Part shown: piece after piece, positions 20,513 through 28,099 of the stretch
Layout: the number at the start of each line of letters is the position of its first letter
Numbering within the stretch: position 1 is the first letter of the stretch
NCBI RefSeq assembly: GCF_001665535.1
Contig: NZ_LZSQ01000066.1
Span: 17,484 to 81,483 of the forward strand
Source of the DNA: Mycobacterium sp. 852002-51961_SCH5331710
Lineage (GTDB): Bacteria > Actinomycetota > Actinomycetes > Mycobacteriales > Mycobacteriaceae
Length of the DNA: 64,000 bases
Direction: 5' to 3'
Translations under genes and position numbers: made by a program
The notes under the pieces: generated by a model
The model's database searches: none
The model's input: the letters and a program-made list of their open reading frames with translations, nothing else
Told to the model about the DNA's origin: nothing

Positions 20513-21987
20513 ATGCGCGTGAACGGGGGTGCGTAGCCGCCGGATACTTCGCGGCGCGCCGTCCCCATCGCGGCGTTCATCGCCGCGTCGCTGCTGGCGA
20601 TCCTTTTGCTGGGCTGGCTGTCGCTGCAACGCGGCCCACGGCCGGATCTTTCACCGTGTGGTGGCCGGCCGCCGGCGTCGCGGTGGGCGCCGGAATCCGG
20701 TTCCCGCGGCGCTACCTCTGGCTGCTGACACCCGCCGTCTGCCTGGTCACACTGCAGCCCCAGCTCTGGGCCGACCGGCCGCTCCCGTTGGCACTGGCCT
20801 TGTCGCTTGCCGTCGGCGTCGAGATGGTGGTAGGCACGCTGATTCTCAGGGGCCGGACGGACACCTTCCCCCGGCTCGTGACCCTCGGCGACTTCACGCG
20901 ATTCCTGCTCGCCGCCCTGGCCGCCGCGGTCGTCTACGACTTCGCCGCCACGCTGCCGACCTCTGGTTGAGCGGACCGGATGATGCGCTCACGCGGTTGG
21001 TGACCGCTGCGCCGAAACACGCCGCCGGCATCATTCTGATCGCACCCCTTTTCATGGGCCTGCAGGACGAGACTCGACGACCTGTTCGGACCGGACGCGA
21101 CGGCCGCGCTGGCCGGGGTCACGTATTCACTCGGCGGGGGCAACGCGCGGCTCACGCTCGTCACCGACAGCGAGCGCAGCCTCGACGTCAGCGTCGCGGG
21201 GGTCGCCGACAATCTCACCGGACATCCGGTGTTCGCACTGCATTTTCAAGACGTCACCGAGGCCCTGCGGGTCCGGCGCCTCGAGCAGGCAGAGCTCGAA
21301 CGGGCCGGTGAAGTGCAACGCGCTCTGTTACCCGAGCATCTGCCGACGATGCCGGGATGGAGCATCGGCGCGGTGTCCGCCCCCGCGCGTCAGGTCGGTG
21401 GCGACTTCTACGACATCCGGTTGCATGTGCCCCACGCGGTGATCAGCCTCGGTGACGTCATGGGCAAAGGTGTCGGCGCCGGGATGCTCGCGGCGGCCAC
21501 CCGTGCAGCCTTGCGCTCCAACGCTTTTGAGACCAGCCCGGCTGGCGCCGTCGCGCACGCAGCCGGCGTGATCAATCACGACCTGAATCGCACCGGTGCG
21601 TTCGTCACGTTGACCTACGTACGCGTAGACCTCGTCTCCGGCGACTTCGAGTTCGTCGATGCCGGCCACGGGCTGCACTTCATACTGCGCGGCAACTCCG
21701 GCGGTGTGGAGCGCTTCGCGTCCGAAGACCTGCCCATGGGACTGGAATCGGAGTGGCGGGAACGGCGGGGCACGCTGGAGCCGGGAGACGGGATGCTCTT
21801 GGTCAGTGACGGCCTGTTGGAGCTGTGGGGCAACACCGTCGACGACCTCCACGATGCGATCTCCGACTGTGTGCAACGGCTCGGCGCCGTCAGCGCCCAG
21901 AGCCTCGTCGAGGCGCTGTGCGTGGGCGCCGAGGGGTCCCTCGACCGCGACGACGTCACCGCTGTAGCGCTTCGGCGAGACCTTTGA
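20513..21987 (+). pseudogene. Decayed MASE1-(PAS)-SpoIIE/PP2C signalling phosphatase gene
   Basis: Three reading frames together spell an incomplete membrane-sensor phosphatase. Frame 2 from the ATG at 20513 meets a TAG at 20534, then reads RAVPIAAFIAASLLAILLLG. At a CCC run near 20638 the sense shifts to frame 1, TAGSFTVWWPAAGVAVGAG, typical of MASE1. Near 20955 it shifts to frame 3, LWLSGPDDALTRLVTAAPKH then AAGIILIAPLFMGLQDE. Near 21073 it returns to frame 1 in the middle of a PAS-like segment (LDDLFGPDATAALAGVTYSL to FALHFQDVTEA) that leads into an intact SpoIIE domain. MASE1 is cut to about 175 residues, so an internal deletion adds to two single-base shifts and a stop. It lies 27 bp after tRNA-Gly. 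Confidence 0.8.
21229..21987 (+). CDS. SpoIIE/PP2C-type phosphatase domain, intact 3' part of the broken gene
   Basis: The one stretch of the decayed gene that is still open and complete: 252 residues from GTG 21229 (the frame is open back to about 21040). All metal-binding motifs of the PPM phosphatase fold are present: RQVGGDFYDI, SLGDVMGKGVGAG, GDGMLLVSDGLLE and the final DRDDVTAVAL. It begins with a helical linker (RRLEQAELERAGEVQRALLPEHLP), the usual connector between PAS and SpoIIE domains. Such phosphatases act on anti-sigma-factor antagonists. Whether this remnant is translated is uncertain because no ribosome-binding site or promoter of its own is obvious, and the sensor half is disrupted. 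Confidence 0.55.
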   Translation: MFALHFQDVTEALRVRRLEQAELERAGEVQRALLPEHLPTMPGWSIGAVSAPARQVGGDFYDIRLHVPHAVISLGDVMGKGVGAGMLAAATRAALRSNAFETSPAGAVAHAAGVINHDLNRTGAFVTLTYVRVDLVSGDFEFVDAGHGLHFILRGNSGGVERFASEDLPMGLESEWRERRGTLEPGDGMLLVSDGLLELWGNTVDDLHDAISDCVQRLGAVSAQSLVEALCVGAEGSLDRDDVTAVALRRDL

Positions 21988-22346
21988 AGATCAGGGTTTC
22001 GGCGCCGAGGTCGCGGTTGTCTGGGTGGGTCCCGCGCGCCAACTGCGCCAACATCGCCCGTCGCGCGTGGGCGCCCGATCGACGGTCGGACGCACCCACC
22101 CTTCGCTAGTTCTCACGCTGCAGAACCGAAACCTGCACCGCGCGGGAGTCCACACCACCGTCTTGCAGTCTTTTCACAGGCAACGACGTCACGTGAATGG
22201 AATTGGTATAGACGTACCAGAAGTTTGCTGATTTTACTTATTCGCGACACATTTACTCGTCTGAGCAAACTCATTCAGTGGCACCCGATGCCTTATATCG
22301 GCCTTATCTCGAGAATCGGCGAAAACGTCCTATTTTCGCGAATAAC

Positions 22347-22376
22347 TTGACTCATGGTCACAGATCACATACCTAT
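22347..22376 (+). promoter_or_regulatory. SigA-type promoter candidate
   Basis: TTGACT (22347-22352), a 17-bp spacer, then TACCTA (22370-22375) followed by T. The predicted start near 22383 would transcribe the small frame at 22406 and the prenyltransferase gene at 22669. The -35 matches consensus in five of six positions; the -10 is weaker. Confidence 0.5.
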
Positions 22377-22405
22377 CTAGGAAGCGACAAATTAAAGGGG
22401 TTTCA

Positions 22406-22681
22406 ATGGGCCCGATCGACATCTCGCGCGAGGGTACCGTCGGTCTGCGGCGGCAGTTCCCCCGGTGCCGGTCGGTGTCGCCCCTTCGCCGCAAACCCGG
22501 CGGTCCAGCGCAGATCCCCTTTTACAGCCTCGCCCAGCCATGGTCACGAACCCGGCCGCGCAGCGTCGGGGCCGAGCCGCGAACGTGCGGTTTGAATAAA
22601 TGGACTTATGGGTACCGGGTAAGTACTCTTAGCCAGAGTCATAAGCGTACTTACGGGGGGATAGTCGGTTGCGCGTTCTGA
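22406..22681 (+). CDS. Possible small ORF upstream of the prenyltransferase gene
   Basis: A 91-residue frame beginning MGPIDISREGTVGLRRQF, with AAAGGGG about five bases before the ATG and a promoter candidate 30 bp further up. The first 20 or so codons use G/C at third positions; this fades later, so the frame may be a short leader or a broken gene. Its end overlaps the TTG start of the next gene by 13 bp. No family recognised. Kept only because initiation signals are good. Confidence 0.22.
   Translation: MGPIDISREGTVGLRRQFPRCRSVSPLRRKPGGPAQIPFYSLAQPWSRTRPRSVGAEPRTCGLNKWTYGYRVSTLSQSHKRTYGGIVGCAF
22619..22654. promoter_or_regulatory. Nested inverted repeat before the prenyltransferase gene
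   Basis: GTAAGTAC (22619-22626) and GTACTTAC (22647-22654) are perfect reverse complements, with an inner pair CTTA (22628-22631) and TAAG (22642-22645) separated from the outer arms by one mismatched base on each side. The loop is 10 nt. The GGGGGGA ribosome-binding site follows at once and the TTG start is at 22669. It could be a two-half-site operator or an RNA hairpin beside the ribosome-binding site. Confidence 0.6.
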
Positions 22682-23334
22682 CGGGCTACGAACCCACCCA
22701 CGTCGGTTTGATACCCGACGGCATGCGCCGGTGGGCAAAGAGCCGCGGCGTCTCATTGGAGGACGCGTATCTCCAGGGCGCTGAAAAGGTAGCCGACATT
22801 CTTCAGGTATTGCGTCGCCACAATGTGAAGACGGTGACGGTCTACAACCTGAGCCGCGCCAATCTCGCCCGCAGCCAGGCCGAGCTTGAGCCGGTGTTCA
22901 AAGCGTCGATCACGTTCCTGACCACGTTGATCCCCGCTCGCTTCGCGCCCGACGGGTGCAGTGTGCGGTTGTACGGTGACCGCTCGCTGTTACCAGCCGA
23001 ATACGTCGCGGCAGCCGAGCACGCCGAGTCCGTCATGCGCGGAGAAGACTTCCGCATCAACATCCTCGCTGCCTACGACGCGAACGACGAGTTACGAGCG
23101 GCCGTTGCGCAAGCGCAGCAACAAGGCGGTGAACTTCACGGCGCCTTCGACATCGAGGACGTCGACCTGGTCATCCGCACCTCCCCCGAGCCCCTGCTCA
23201 GCGGATTCCTTCCGCTGCAGACGCAGTACGCCCAACTGCGGTTCTTGACGACGCCGCTCAACGAACTCGAAGAGCGGCACATCGACGAGTTCATCGACGA
23301 CTACCGGCGCACGCCGCAGCTTCGGGGACGGTAG
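22669..23334 (+). CDS. cis-Prenyltransferase (undecaprenyl diphosphate synthase family)-like protein
   Basis: A 221-residue relative of UppS, which condenses isopentenyl diphosphate into Z-prenyl diphosphates used as glycan carrier lipids. Family blocks: HVGLIPDGMRRWAKSRG (catalytic Asp17; the usual MDGNxRWA is changed to PDGMRRWA), VKTVTVYNLSRANLARS for the VxxLTxYAFSxEN block, INILAAYDANDEL, and DLVIRTSPEPLLSGFLPLQTQYAQL for the IRTxGxxRxSNFxxxQ block. Several normally invariant residues differ, so chain length or even activity may differ from housekeeping UppS. The start is TTG 22669 with GGGGGGA upstream. It is six bases ahead of an FAD oxidoreductase gene, clearly one operon. Confidence 0.8.
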   Translation: MRVLTGYEPTHVGLIPDGMRRWAKSRGVSLEDAYLQGAEKVADILQVLRRHNVKTVTVYNLSRANLARSQAELEPVFKASITFLTTLIPARFAPDGCSVRLYGDRSLLPAEYVAAAEHAESVMRGEDFRINILAAYDANDELRAAVAQAQQQGGELHGAFDIEDVDLVIRTSPEPLLSGFLPLQTQYAQLRFLTTPLNELEERHIDEFIDDYRRTPQLRGR

Positions 23335-23340
23335 GCACCG

Positions 23341-24729
23341 ATGCACTCCGACCGGCGTCCCGTGATCATCGGCGCAGGCCCTGCCGGCCTCACCGCCGCA
23401 CTGGAACTGGCGAAGAACGGCGTCGCGGCCCAGCTGTTCGAGGCATCATCGAACGTCGGAGGTCTGGCGCGCACTCCGGCTGAGCACGGTTTCCGCGTCG
23501 ATCCGGGCGGTCATCGCTTCTTCACCAAGGACGAGCAGATCCTCCGTCTCTGGAAATCCCTGCTCCCGGACGACGAGTGGCACTCGGTGTCGAGGCGCTC
23601 TGCCATGCTGGTCGACGGCCACTACGTGCCCTACCCGCTTCTCGGTCGAAACCTGCTGACTCAGTTGGGATATGGGCGCGGAGCACGCGGCCTGGGCAGT
23701 CTCCTGTGGTCCAGGATGCGGCGTGGAATGCGTCCGCTCGACCACTCTGCGAACTTCCTGGAGTGGGGCCGCTACCAGTTCGGCAGCTATTGGTATCGCA
23801 TGTTCTTCGACGGATACGTGCGCAAGACGTGGCTCGCCGAGCCCGCCCAACTCACCAGCGATTGGGCCGAGCAGCGCATCAAGCCGATCGTGTGGGGCGG
23901 TCGAGACGCAATGGCTGCTGACGCGTTTCTCTACCCCCGTTGCGGGCCCGGTCAGCTCTGGGAAGCCGCAGCTTCGGAGCTGGCGCGGTTCGGTGTCGAA
24001 CCGTCGCTGGACTCACCGGTGGTCAAGCTGAGGTTCGACGGCAGAAGGTGGACGATCGAACTGCGCGACGGAGGCGTCGCCACCGGAGATGCCGTCTTCT
24101 CCAGCATGCCCCTGCAGATGTTGGTCAACGCCCTGGAACCCGCACCACCACAGCAGGTCTGGGAGGCGGCCGCCCAACTCAAGCACCGAGGGCTGATCAC
24201 CGTCGCGGTCGCCCTTCGGCAGCGCCGCGAGCTCCCGTTCAACTGGGTGTACACACCCGGTATGGACCTGCGGGTCGGCCGTATCCAGAACTACCGCCAA
24301 TGGTCAGATGACCTCACTCCACCGGACTGGGATGGGACATACCTGGGGTTCGAGTACTTCATCGGTGCGGGTTCGGCGCTGTGGACCGCTGACGACGGTC
24401 ACATGCGACAGATAGTCGAAAGCGACTTGCGCACATTGGGTTTCGATCCGTCCACCATCGAGCATGTCATGGTCGTGCGCTCGCAATTCGCCTACCCGAT
24501 CTGCAATCCCGCGATGGAGACCAGCGTCGCCCAGATCCGGGATTACCTCCGCAAGCGCTATCCGGCCCTGCATCCAATCGGACGCAACGGCATGCACCGC
24601 TACGACAACCAGGACCACGCGATGCTCAGTGCCGTGCACAGCGTCAAGCGGTATTTCGGCGAAAGTGTCGACCCCTGGCAGGTCAACAAGGAACGCCGCT
24701 ACCACGAGTCCGGGTTGCTGAAGGTCTAG
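23341..24729 (+). CDS. FAD-dependent oxidoreductase (amine-oxidase / UDP-galactopyranose-mutase-like)
   Basis: A 462-residue flavoprotein. The N-terminal GAGPAGLTAALELAKNG (residues 11-27) binds the ADP part of FAD and is followed by EASSNVGGLARTPAEHGF and DPGGHRFFTKDEQ, as in protoporphyrinogen-oxidase/UGM-like enzymes linked to cell-surface glycan loci. The C-terminal FAD block is NGMHRYDNQDHAMLSA. It follows the prenyltransferase-like gene by six bases and converges on a polyprenyl glycosylphosphotransferase gene. A role in modifying a lipid carrier or a surface sugar is inferred from context; the substrate is unknown. Confidence 0.78.
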   Translation: MHSDRRPVIIGAGPAGLTAALELAKNGVAAQLFEASSNVGGLARTPAEHGFRVDPGGHRFFTKDEQILRLWKSLLPDDEWHSVSRRSAMLVDGHYVPYPLLGRNLLTQLGYGRGARGLGSLLWSRMRRGMRPLDHSANFLEWGRYQFGSYWYRMFFDGYVRKTWLAEPAQLTSDWAEQRIKPIVWGGRDAMAADAFLYPRCGPGQLWEAAASELARFGVEPSLDSPVVKLRFDGRRWTIELRDGGVATGDAVFSSMPLQMLVNALEPAPPQQVWEAAAQLKHRGLITVAVALRQRRELPFNWVYTPGMDLRVGRIQNYRQWSDDLTPPDWDGTYLGFEYFIGAGSALWTADDGHMRQIVESDLRTLGFDPSTIEHVMVVRSQFAYPICNPAMETSVAQIRDYLRKRYPALHPIGRNGMHRYDNQDHAMLSAVHSVKRYFGESVDPWQVNKERRYHESGLLKV

Positions 24730-24771
24730 TTCGGCCGTCGGCGTTGGGAACCTCGCCGGGTCGGGTCGTCC

Positions 24772-26304
24772 CTACTCTGCGGGTTTCAGTACCGCCAGAA
24801 CGGTCAGAATCAGAATCTTGAAGTCGAGGACAAGCGACCAGTTCTCGATGTAGTAGTTGTCGAACTCCGCTCGGTCGGCGATCGAGGTCTGGCCCCGAAG
24901 CCCGTGCACCTGTGCCCAACCGGTGATGCCCGCCTTAACGCGGTGGCGGTCGCCGTAGCGGCGCACCTGCATCTCGAACAGCTCGACGAACTCCGGTCGC
25001 TCAGGCCGCGGGCCGACCAGCGTCATGTCCCCGCGCAACACGTTGACCAGTTGGGGTAGTTCATCGAGCGATGCCTTGCGCATGAGCTTGCCGATCAGCG
25101 TGCGTCGGTCGTCGCCTTCCACACCGCCGGGGGCAGAACCCTCCTTCAGCGCGAACGCATTCGTGGCCGGGCCGACGAGTCGCATGCTGCGGAACTTGAG
25201 GCAGTCGAAAACCTTGCCGTCGCGTCCGACGCGCTCCTGACGGAAATAGACAGGGCCCGGCGAGCTCAGCTTCACCGCAATAGCGAGCGTGAGGTACAGG
25301 GGTGAAATGAGGATCAGCAGGAGCGCCGCGATTGTCCGCCCCAAGGCGTGCTTGACGGCGAACTGCCAGCCCTTGGGGTCGGTATGGCTGAGCACCAGCA
25401 GAGGTATGCCACCGAGGTGGTCGACGTACGTCCCGCCCCCGATGACGTCCATCAAGCGTGGCACTACCCGCACGCACAGTCCGAGGTGGTGTGCCAGCTG
25501 AGCGGTGAGGGCCAGATCGTCGTCGGGAGTCGACGACGGCCCGATGATGAGCTCCTTTGCGCAGGTGGCCTGAGCGGCGGCCTCGAGGTTCGCCGTCGAT
25601 CCGAAGTACGGTACGTCGCCCAGGTCGGCGGCGACCGGGCGAACCTCGTCGAGCACGCCGACGGGGCGCAGACCGTAGTCGGGGATCTGCCGCATCCGAG
25701 TGACGAGCTGACGGACGAAGGGACCGGAGCCAACGATCAGCGCCGACGATCCGAAGCCGTGCCGTCGCCTCAGATAGCGCTCAGCCAGCGATCTGACGAG
25801 ACGGTTCGCCGGCAGCAGGATGGCGGCGCAGACCCAGATCCGGATGACCACCTCGCTTGGGCGAACGTATTCCCCCACCACCGAGCCGGTCGGCAATTCG
25901 GGTACGAGCACTATGAAGGCCGTGAGCGTTGCCAGCGCGGACACCGCCACCGACGTTTCGACGGGTTCGAAGTCGTCGAGGAAGGTGTGACCGAGCCTGC
26001 GCTTGTACAACGACCGCGTGTGCATGATCACCACGACGATCGGGACGAAGAGCCACGAGAGTGCTGCGATATTTCGGTCCGCGACGGGACCCGGCGTCAA
26101 CCACTGCGCTATTGCGACCGCCCACGCCGCGGACCAGATGTCCAAGCCGACGGTGAGTGCCACATAGCCGGACTCCGCGCGAAGGGTCTCGATCCAGCCG
26201 GGCTTGCCATCACGGGAGGGCGACGGCACGGCCCTGAGCTGCGGCACCGTGGTCCTGAGTCGAGGTTGCGAATCACGAGTGGACGCATTCGCGTCAGCCT
26301 GCAT
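24772..26304 (-). CDS. Exopolysaccharide polyprenyl glycosylphosphotransferase (initiating sugar transferase)
   Basis: A 510-residue inner-membrane protein of the WbaP/CpsE type that transfers a sugar-1-phosphate to polyprenyl phosphate, the first step of a surface polysaccharide. About four N-terminal membrane helices are followed by a CoA-binding-like cytoplasmic domain (SSALIVGSGPFVRQLV) and a fifth hydrophobic segment. The catalytic domain carries SSPGPVYFRQERVGRDGK, FKFRSM-type LKFRSMR, KASLDELPQLVNVLRGDMTL, VGPRPERPEFV and KAGITGWAQVHGLRG. The start is ATG 26302-26304 with GGGGG before it; the frame extends upstream without support. It is convergent with the FAD oxidoreductase, 42 bp apart. 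Confidence 0.92.
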   Translation of the reverse strand: MQADANASTRDSQPRLRTTVPQLRAVPSPSRDGKPGWIETLRAESGYVALTVGLDIWSAAWAVAIAQWLTPGPVADRNIAALSWLFVPIVVVIMHTRSLYKRRLGHTFLDDFEPVETSVAVSALATLTAFIVLVPELPTGSVVGEYVRPSEVVIRIWVCAAILLPANRLVRSLAERYLRRRHGFGSSALIVGSGPFVRQLVTRMRQIPDYGLRPVGVLDEVRPVAADLGDVPYFGSTANLEAAAQATCAKELIIGPSSTPDDDLALTAQLAHHLGLCVRVVPRLMDVIGGGTYVDHLGGIPLLVLSHTDPKGWQFAVKHALGRTIAALLLILISPLYLTLAIAVKLSSPGPVYFRQERVGRDGKVFDCLKFRSMRLVGPATNAFALKEGSAPGGVEGDDRRTLIGKLMRKASLDELPQLVNVLRGDMTLVGPRPERPEFVELFEMQVRRYGDRHRVKAGITGWAQVHGLRGQTSIADRAEFDNYYIENWSLVLDFKILILTVLAVLKPAE

Positions 26305-26415
26305 GTTCCCCCGATGGAAACCCGGCGCTATAGAAGTGTCTGAAATCGAAAACGTTGCCAGTCTAGGCGATGCAGCCGAAATTCCTGGCAATTCGAGTGT
26401 CGGCGGGGAATTGCA

Positions 26416-27153
26416 TCATTGCTGCGGTTCGGTACGGCCGTCGAACATGCGTTCTGCGGCGAGCGCGGCGAGGTCACTGAGGACCTGAATATGACCCGTA
26501 CTCCACAGGCGGGGCTTGGTGTCGTACACGCACAGTGTGCCGACGGCGTTGCCCGCATCGTCCATGAGCGGTATGCCGAGGTAGGCCACCACCGTTCCGT
26601 CCTGCACCGCTGGGTGGTGCTTGAAGGTGGGGTCGACGCGTGCGTCCTCCAGGACCAACGGCGCACGATCGGCCACGGCGTACTGACAGACCGAACGCTC
26701 GAGCGGTGTCTGCCGATCCTCGGGCGATGTGATCTCTTGACCCACAGCACTCTTGAAGAACTGTCGGTCGACGTCGATGAGCGACACCATGGCAAAGGGG
26801 GTGTCGAGCGCTTCGGCAGCGGCCCGGGTTATCCGGTCGTAGATCGCCTCCGGCGGCGAGTCCAGCAGACCCGTGTCGCGAAGGGCGGTCAGCCGGTCGG
26901 GGTCGGTGATGACCGACGACACGTCCGGCATCGCGGTGTTTTCGAGCACGCCCGAAGCCGACAGGTGAGCTCGCAGGTCATCGATGGCGGGGTCGTCGGC
27001 GCGCCGCATATCGTTGTCCATCTGGGTGGCGACGGCGCGGGCCACATACGTTTCGACGTTCTCCCCAGCCTCCCGCGCCAGCTCTTCGAGCAGGCGGTTG
27101 AGGTAGTCGTCGAACTTGCGTACGCGGTCTGTCACTCGACTCACGGTACCCAT
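26416..27153 (-). CDS. GAF-domain sensor protein
   Basis: A 245-residue cytoplasmic protein. Residues about 1-60 form a helical N-terminus (VTDRVRKFDDYLNRLLEELA). From about 85 there is a GAF domain of the type found in redox/light-sensor kinases: DPDRLTALRDTGLLDSPPEA, FAMVSLIDVDRQFFKSAVG, RSVCQYAVADRAPLVLEDA and VAYLGIPLMDDAGNAVGTLCV. No output domain is present, so it probably modulates another protein. It has its own upstream region, divergent from the DUF1542-like gene. The start is ATG 27153; an earlier start at 27216 is possible. Confidence 0.82.
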   Translation of the reverse strand: MGTVSRVTDRVRKFDDYLNRLLEELAREAGENVETYVARAVATQMDNDMRRADDPAIDDLRAHLSASGVLENTAMPDVSSVITDPDRLTALRDTGLLDSPPEAIYDRITRAAAEALDTPFAMVSLIDVDRQFFKSAVGQEITSPEDRQTPLERSVCQYAVADRAPLVLEDARVDPTFKHHPAVQDGTVVAYLGIPLMDDAGNAVGTLCVYDTKPRLWSTGHIQVLSDLAALAAERMFDGRTEPQQ

Positions 27154-27312
27154 ATTGACGGTCGAATAAAAATCGCGAATGACGAAGACAAGGTTTGCCC
27201 AAGATCGTTGAGACACAGTTCACAGGGTGCTGGTCGTTTGCACGCCGTCACACCTCCCGCTGCGGTCGTCGCCATCCGGTCCGTGCCCAGCCGCCTGGGT
27301 AGGGTGGTCGCC

Positions 27313-28077
27313 ATGAACGGTGTTCTGCTCGTTCTCGTCGTCCTGGTCATCGTCGCTCTCGGCGTCGTCGCCTACGGCGCGATGCGGGCGTCGGACCGGC
27401 GCAAGGCCGCCTCGCTCGACGACGCCAAAGCGGACGCCCGCCGCGTCATCGAACGCCTCGGCGGTCAGGTGATCAGCTTGACCGGCACCGACGAGGCCTC
27501 CAAGCAGGCGCTCGCCGACGCGTCCGAGCGCTACACGGCCGCCGGCTCACAGATCGACCAGGCCGGCACCGTCAAGCAGGCGTTGCTGGCCAAGGAGAGC
27601 GCGATCGAAGGCCTCTACTACGTTCGGGCCGCGCGCACCGCGATGGGTATGGATCCGGGACCCGAACTCGAGACGCTGACCGGTCAGCGGGCGGCGGGCA
27701 CGGTGACCGAGGATCGCAAGGTCAACTTCGAGGGCCGCGAGATCGAGGCGTCGCCGACACCGTCCGCGCGTACCCCGAACTACTACCCCGGCGGCCGGGT
27801 CGCGGGCCGTCCGGTGCCCGCGGGCTGGTACTCCGAGCCGTGGTGGAAGCCAGCGCTCGTCGCCGGCGCGTGGGGGCTGGGTTCGGTGCTGTTGTTCGAC
27901 GCCCTGTTCTCCGGCATGCACGGCAGCGGCTACGAGCAGGGCTTCGCCCAGGGCTACGACCAAGGACTGGACCAGGGCGGCCAGGACTTCGGCGGCGACG
28001 GCGGCTGGGGCGACAGCGGCGGTGACTGGGGCGGCGGCGACATCGGCGGCGGCCTCGGCGATTTCGGTGGCTTCTGA
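27313..28077 (+). CDS. Conserved mycobacterial membrane protein (DUF1542-like) with Gly-rich tail
   Basis: A 254-residue protein with one N-terminal membrane helix (GVLLVLVVLVIVALGVVAYG), a helical region (residues about 35-125, SLDDAKADARRVIERLGGQV), a Pro-rich link, a second hydrophobic segment near residue 185 (PALVAGAWGLGSVLLFDALF), and a C-terminal tail made of Tyr-Glu-Gln-Gly and Asp-Gly-Gly-Trp-type repeats (YEQGFAQGYDQGLDQGGQ, GGDGGWGDSGG). This architecture is common in mycobacteria and of unknown function. The ATG at 27313 is preceded by GGGTGG. The neighbouring antiporter gene converges on it. Confidence 0.78.
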   Translation: MNGVLLVLVVLVIVALGVVAYGAMRASDRRKAASLDDAKADARRVIERLGGQVISLTGTDEASKQALADASERYTAAGSQIDQAGTVKQALLAKESAIEGLYYVRAARTAMGMDPGPELETLTGQRAAGTVTEDRKVNFEGREIEASPTPSARTPNYYPGGRVAGRPVPAGWYSEPWWKPALVAGAWGLGSVLLFDALFSGMHGSGYEQGFAQGYDQGLDQGGQDFGGDGGWGDSGGDWGGGDIGGGLGDFGGF

Positions 28078-28099
28078 GATCCGCCTGACCTCGGCTCCG

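Larger units (their letters stand above)
21988..22668. other. AT-rich intergenic region before the prenyltransferase cluster
   Basis: About 680 bp without a secure gene. The part at 22200-22405 is clearly richer in A/T than the surroundings, which in mycobacteria often marks Lsr2-bound or horizontally acquired DNA. It contains a promoter-like pair (22347-22376), a small open frame with a ribosome-binding site (22406-22681) and a nested inverted repeat (22619-22654) just before the next gene. Confidence 0.5.

Noticed and set aside
22278..22595. 105-codon frame overlapping the small frame at 22406
   Set aside because: Starts in AT-rich DNA without a ribosome-binding site and becomes Arg/Pro/Ser-rich shadow sequence.
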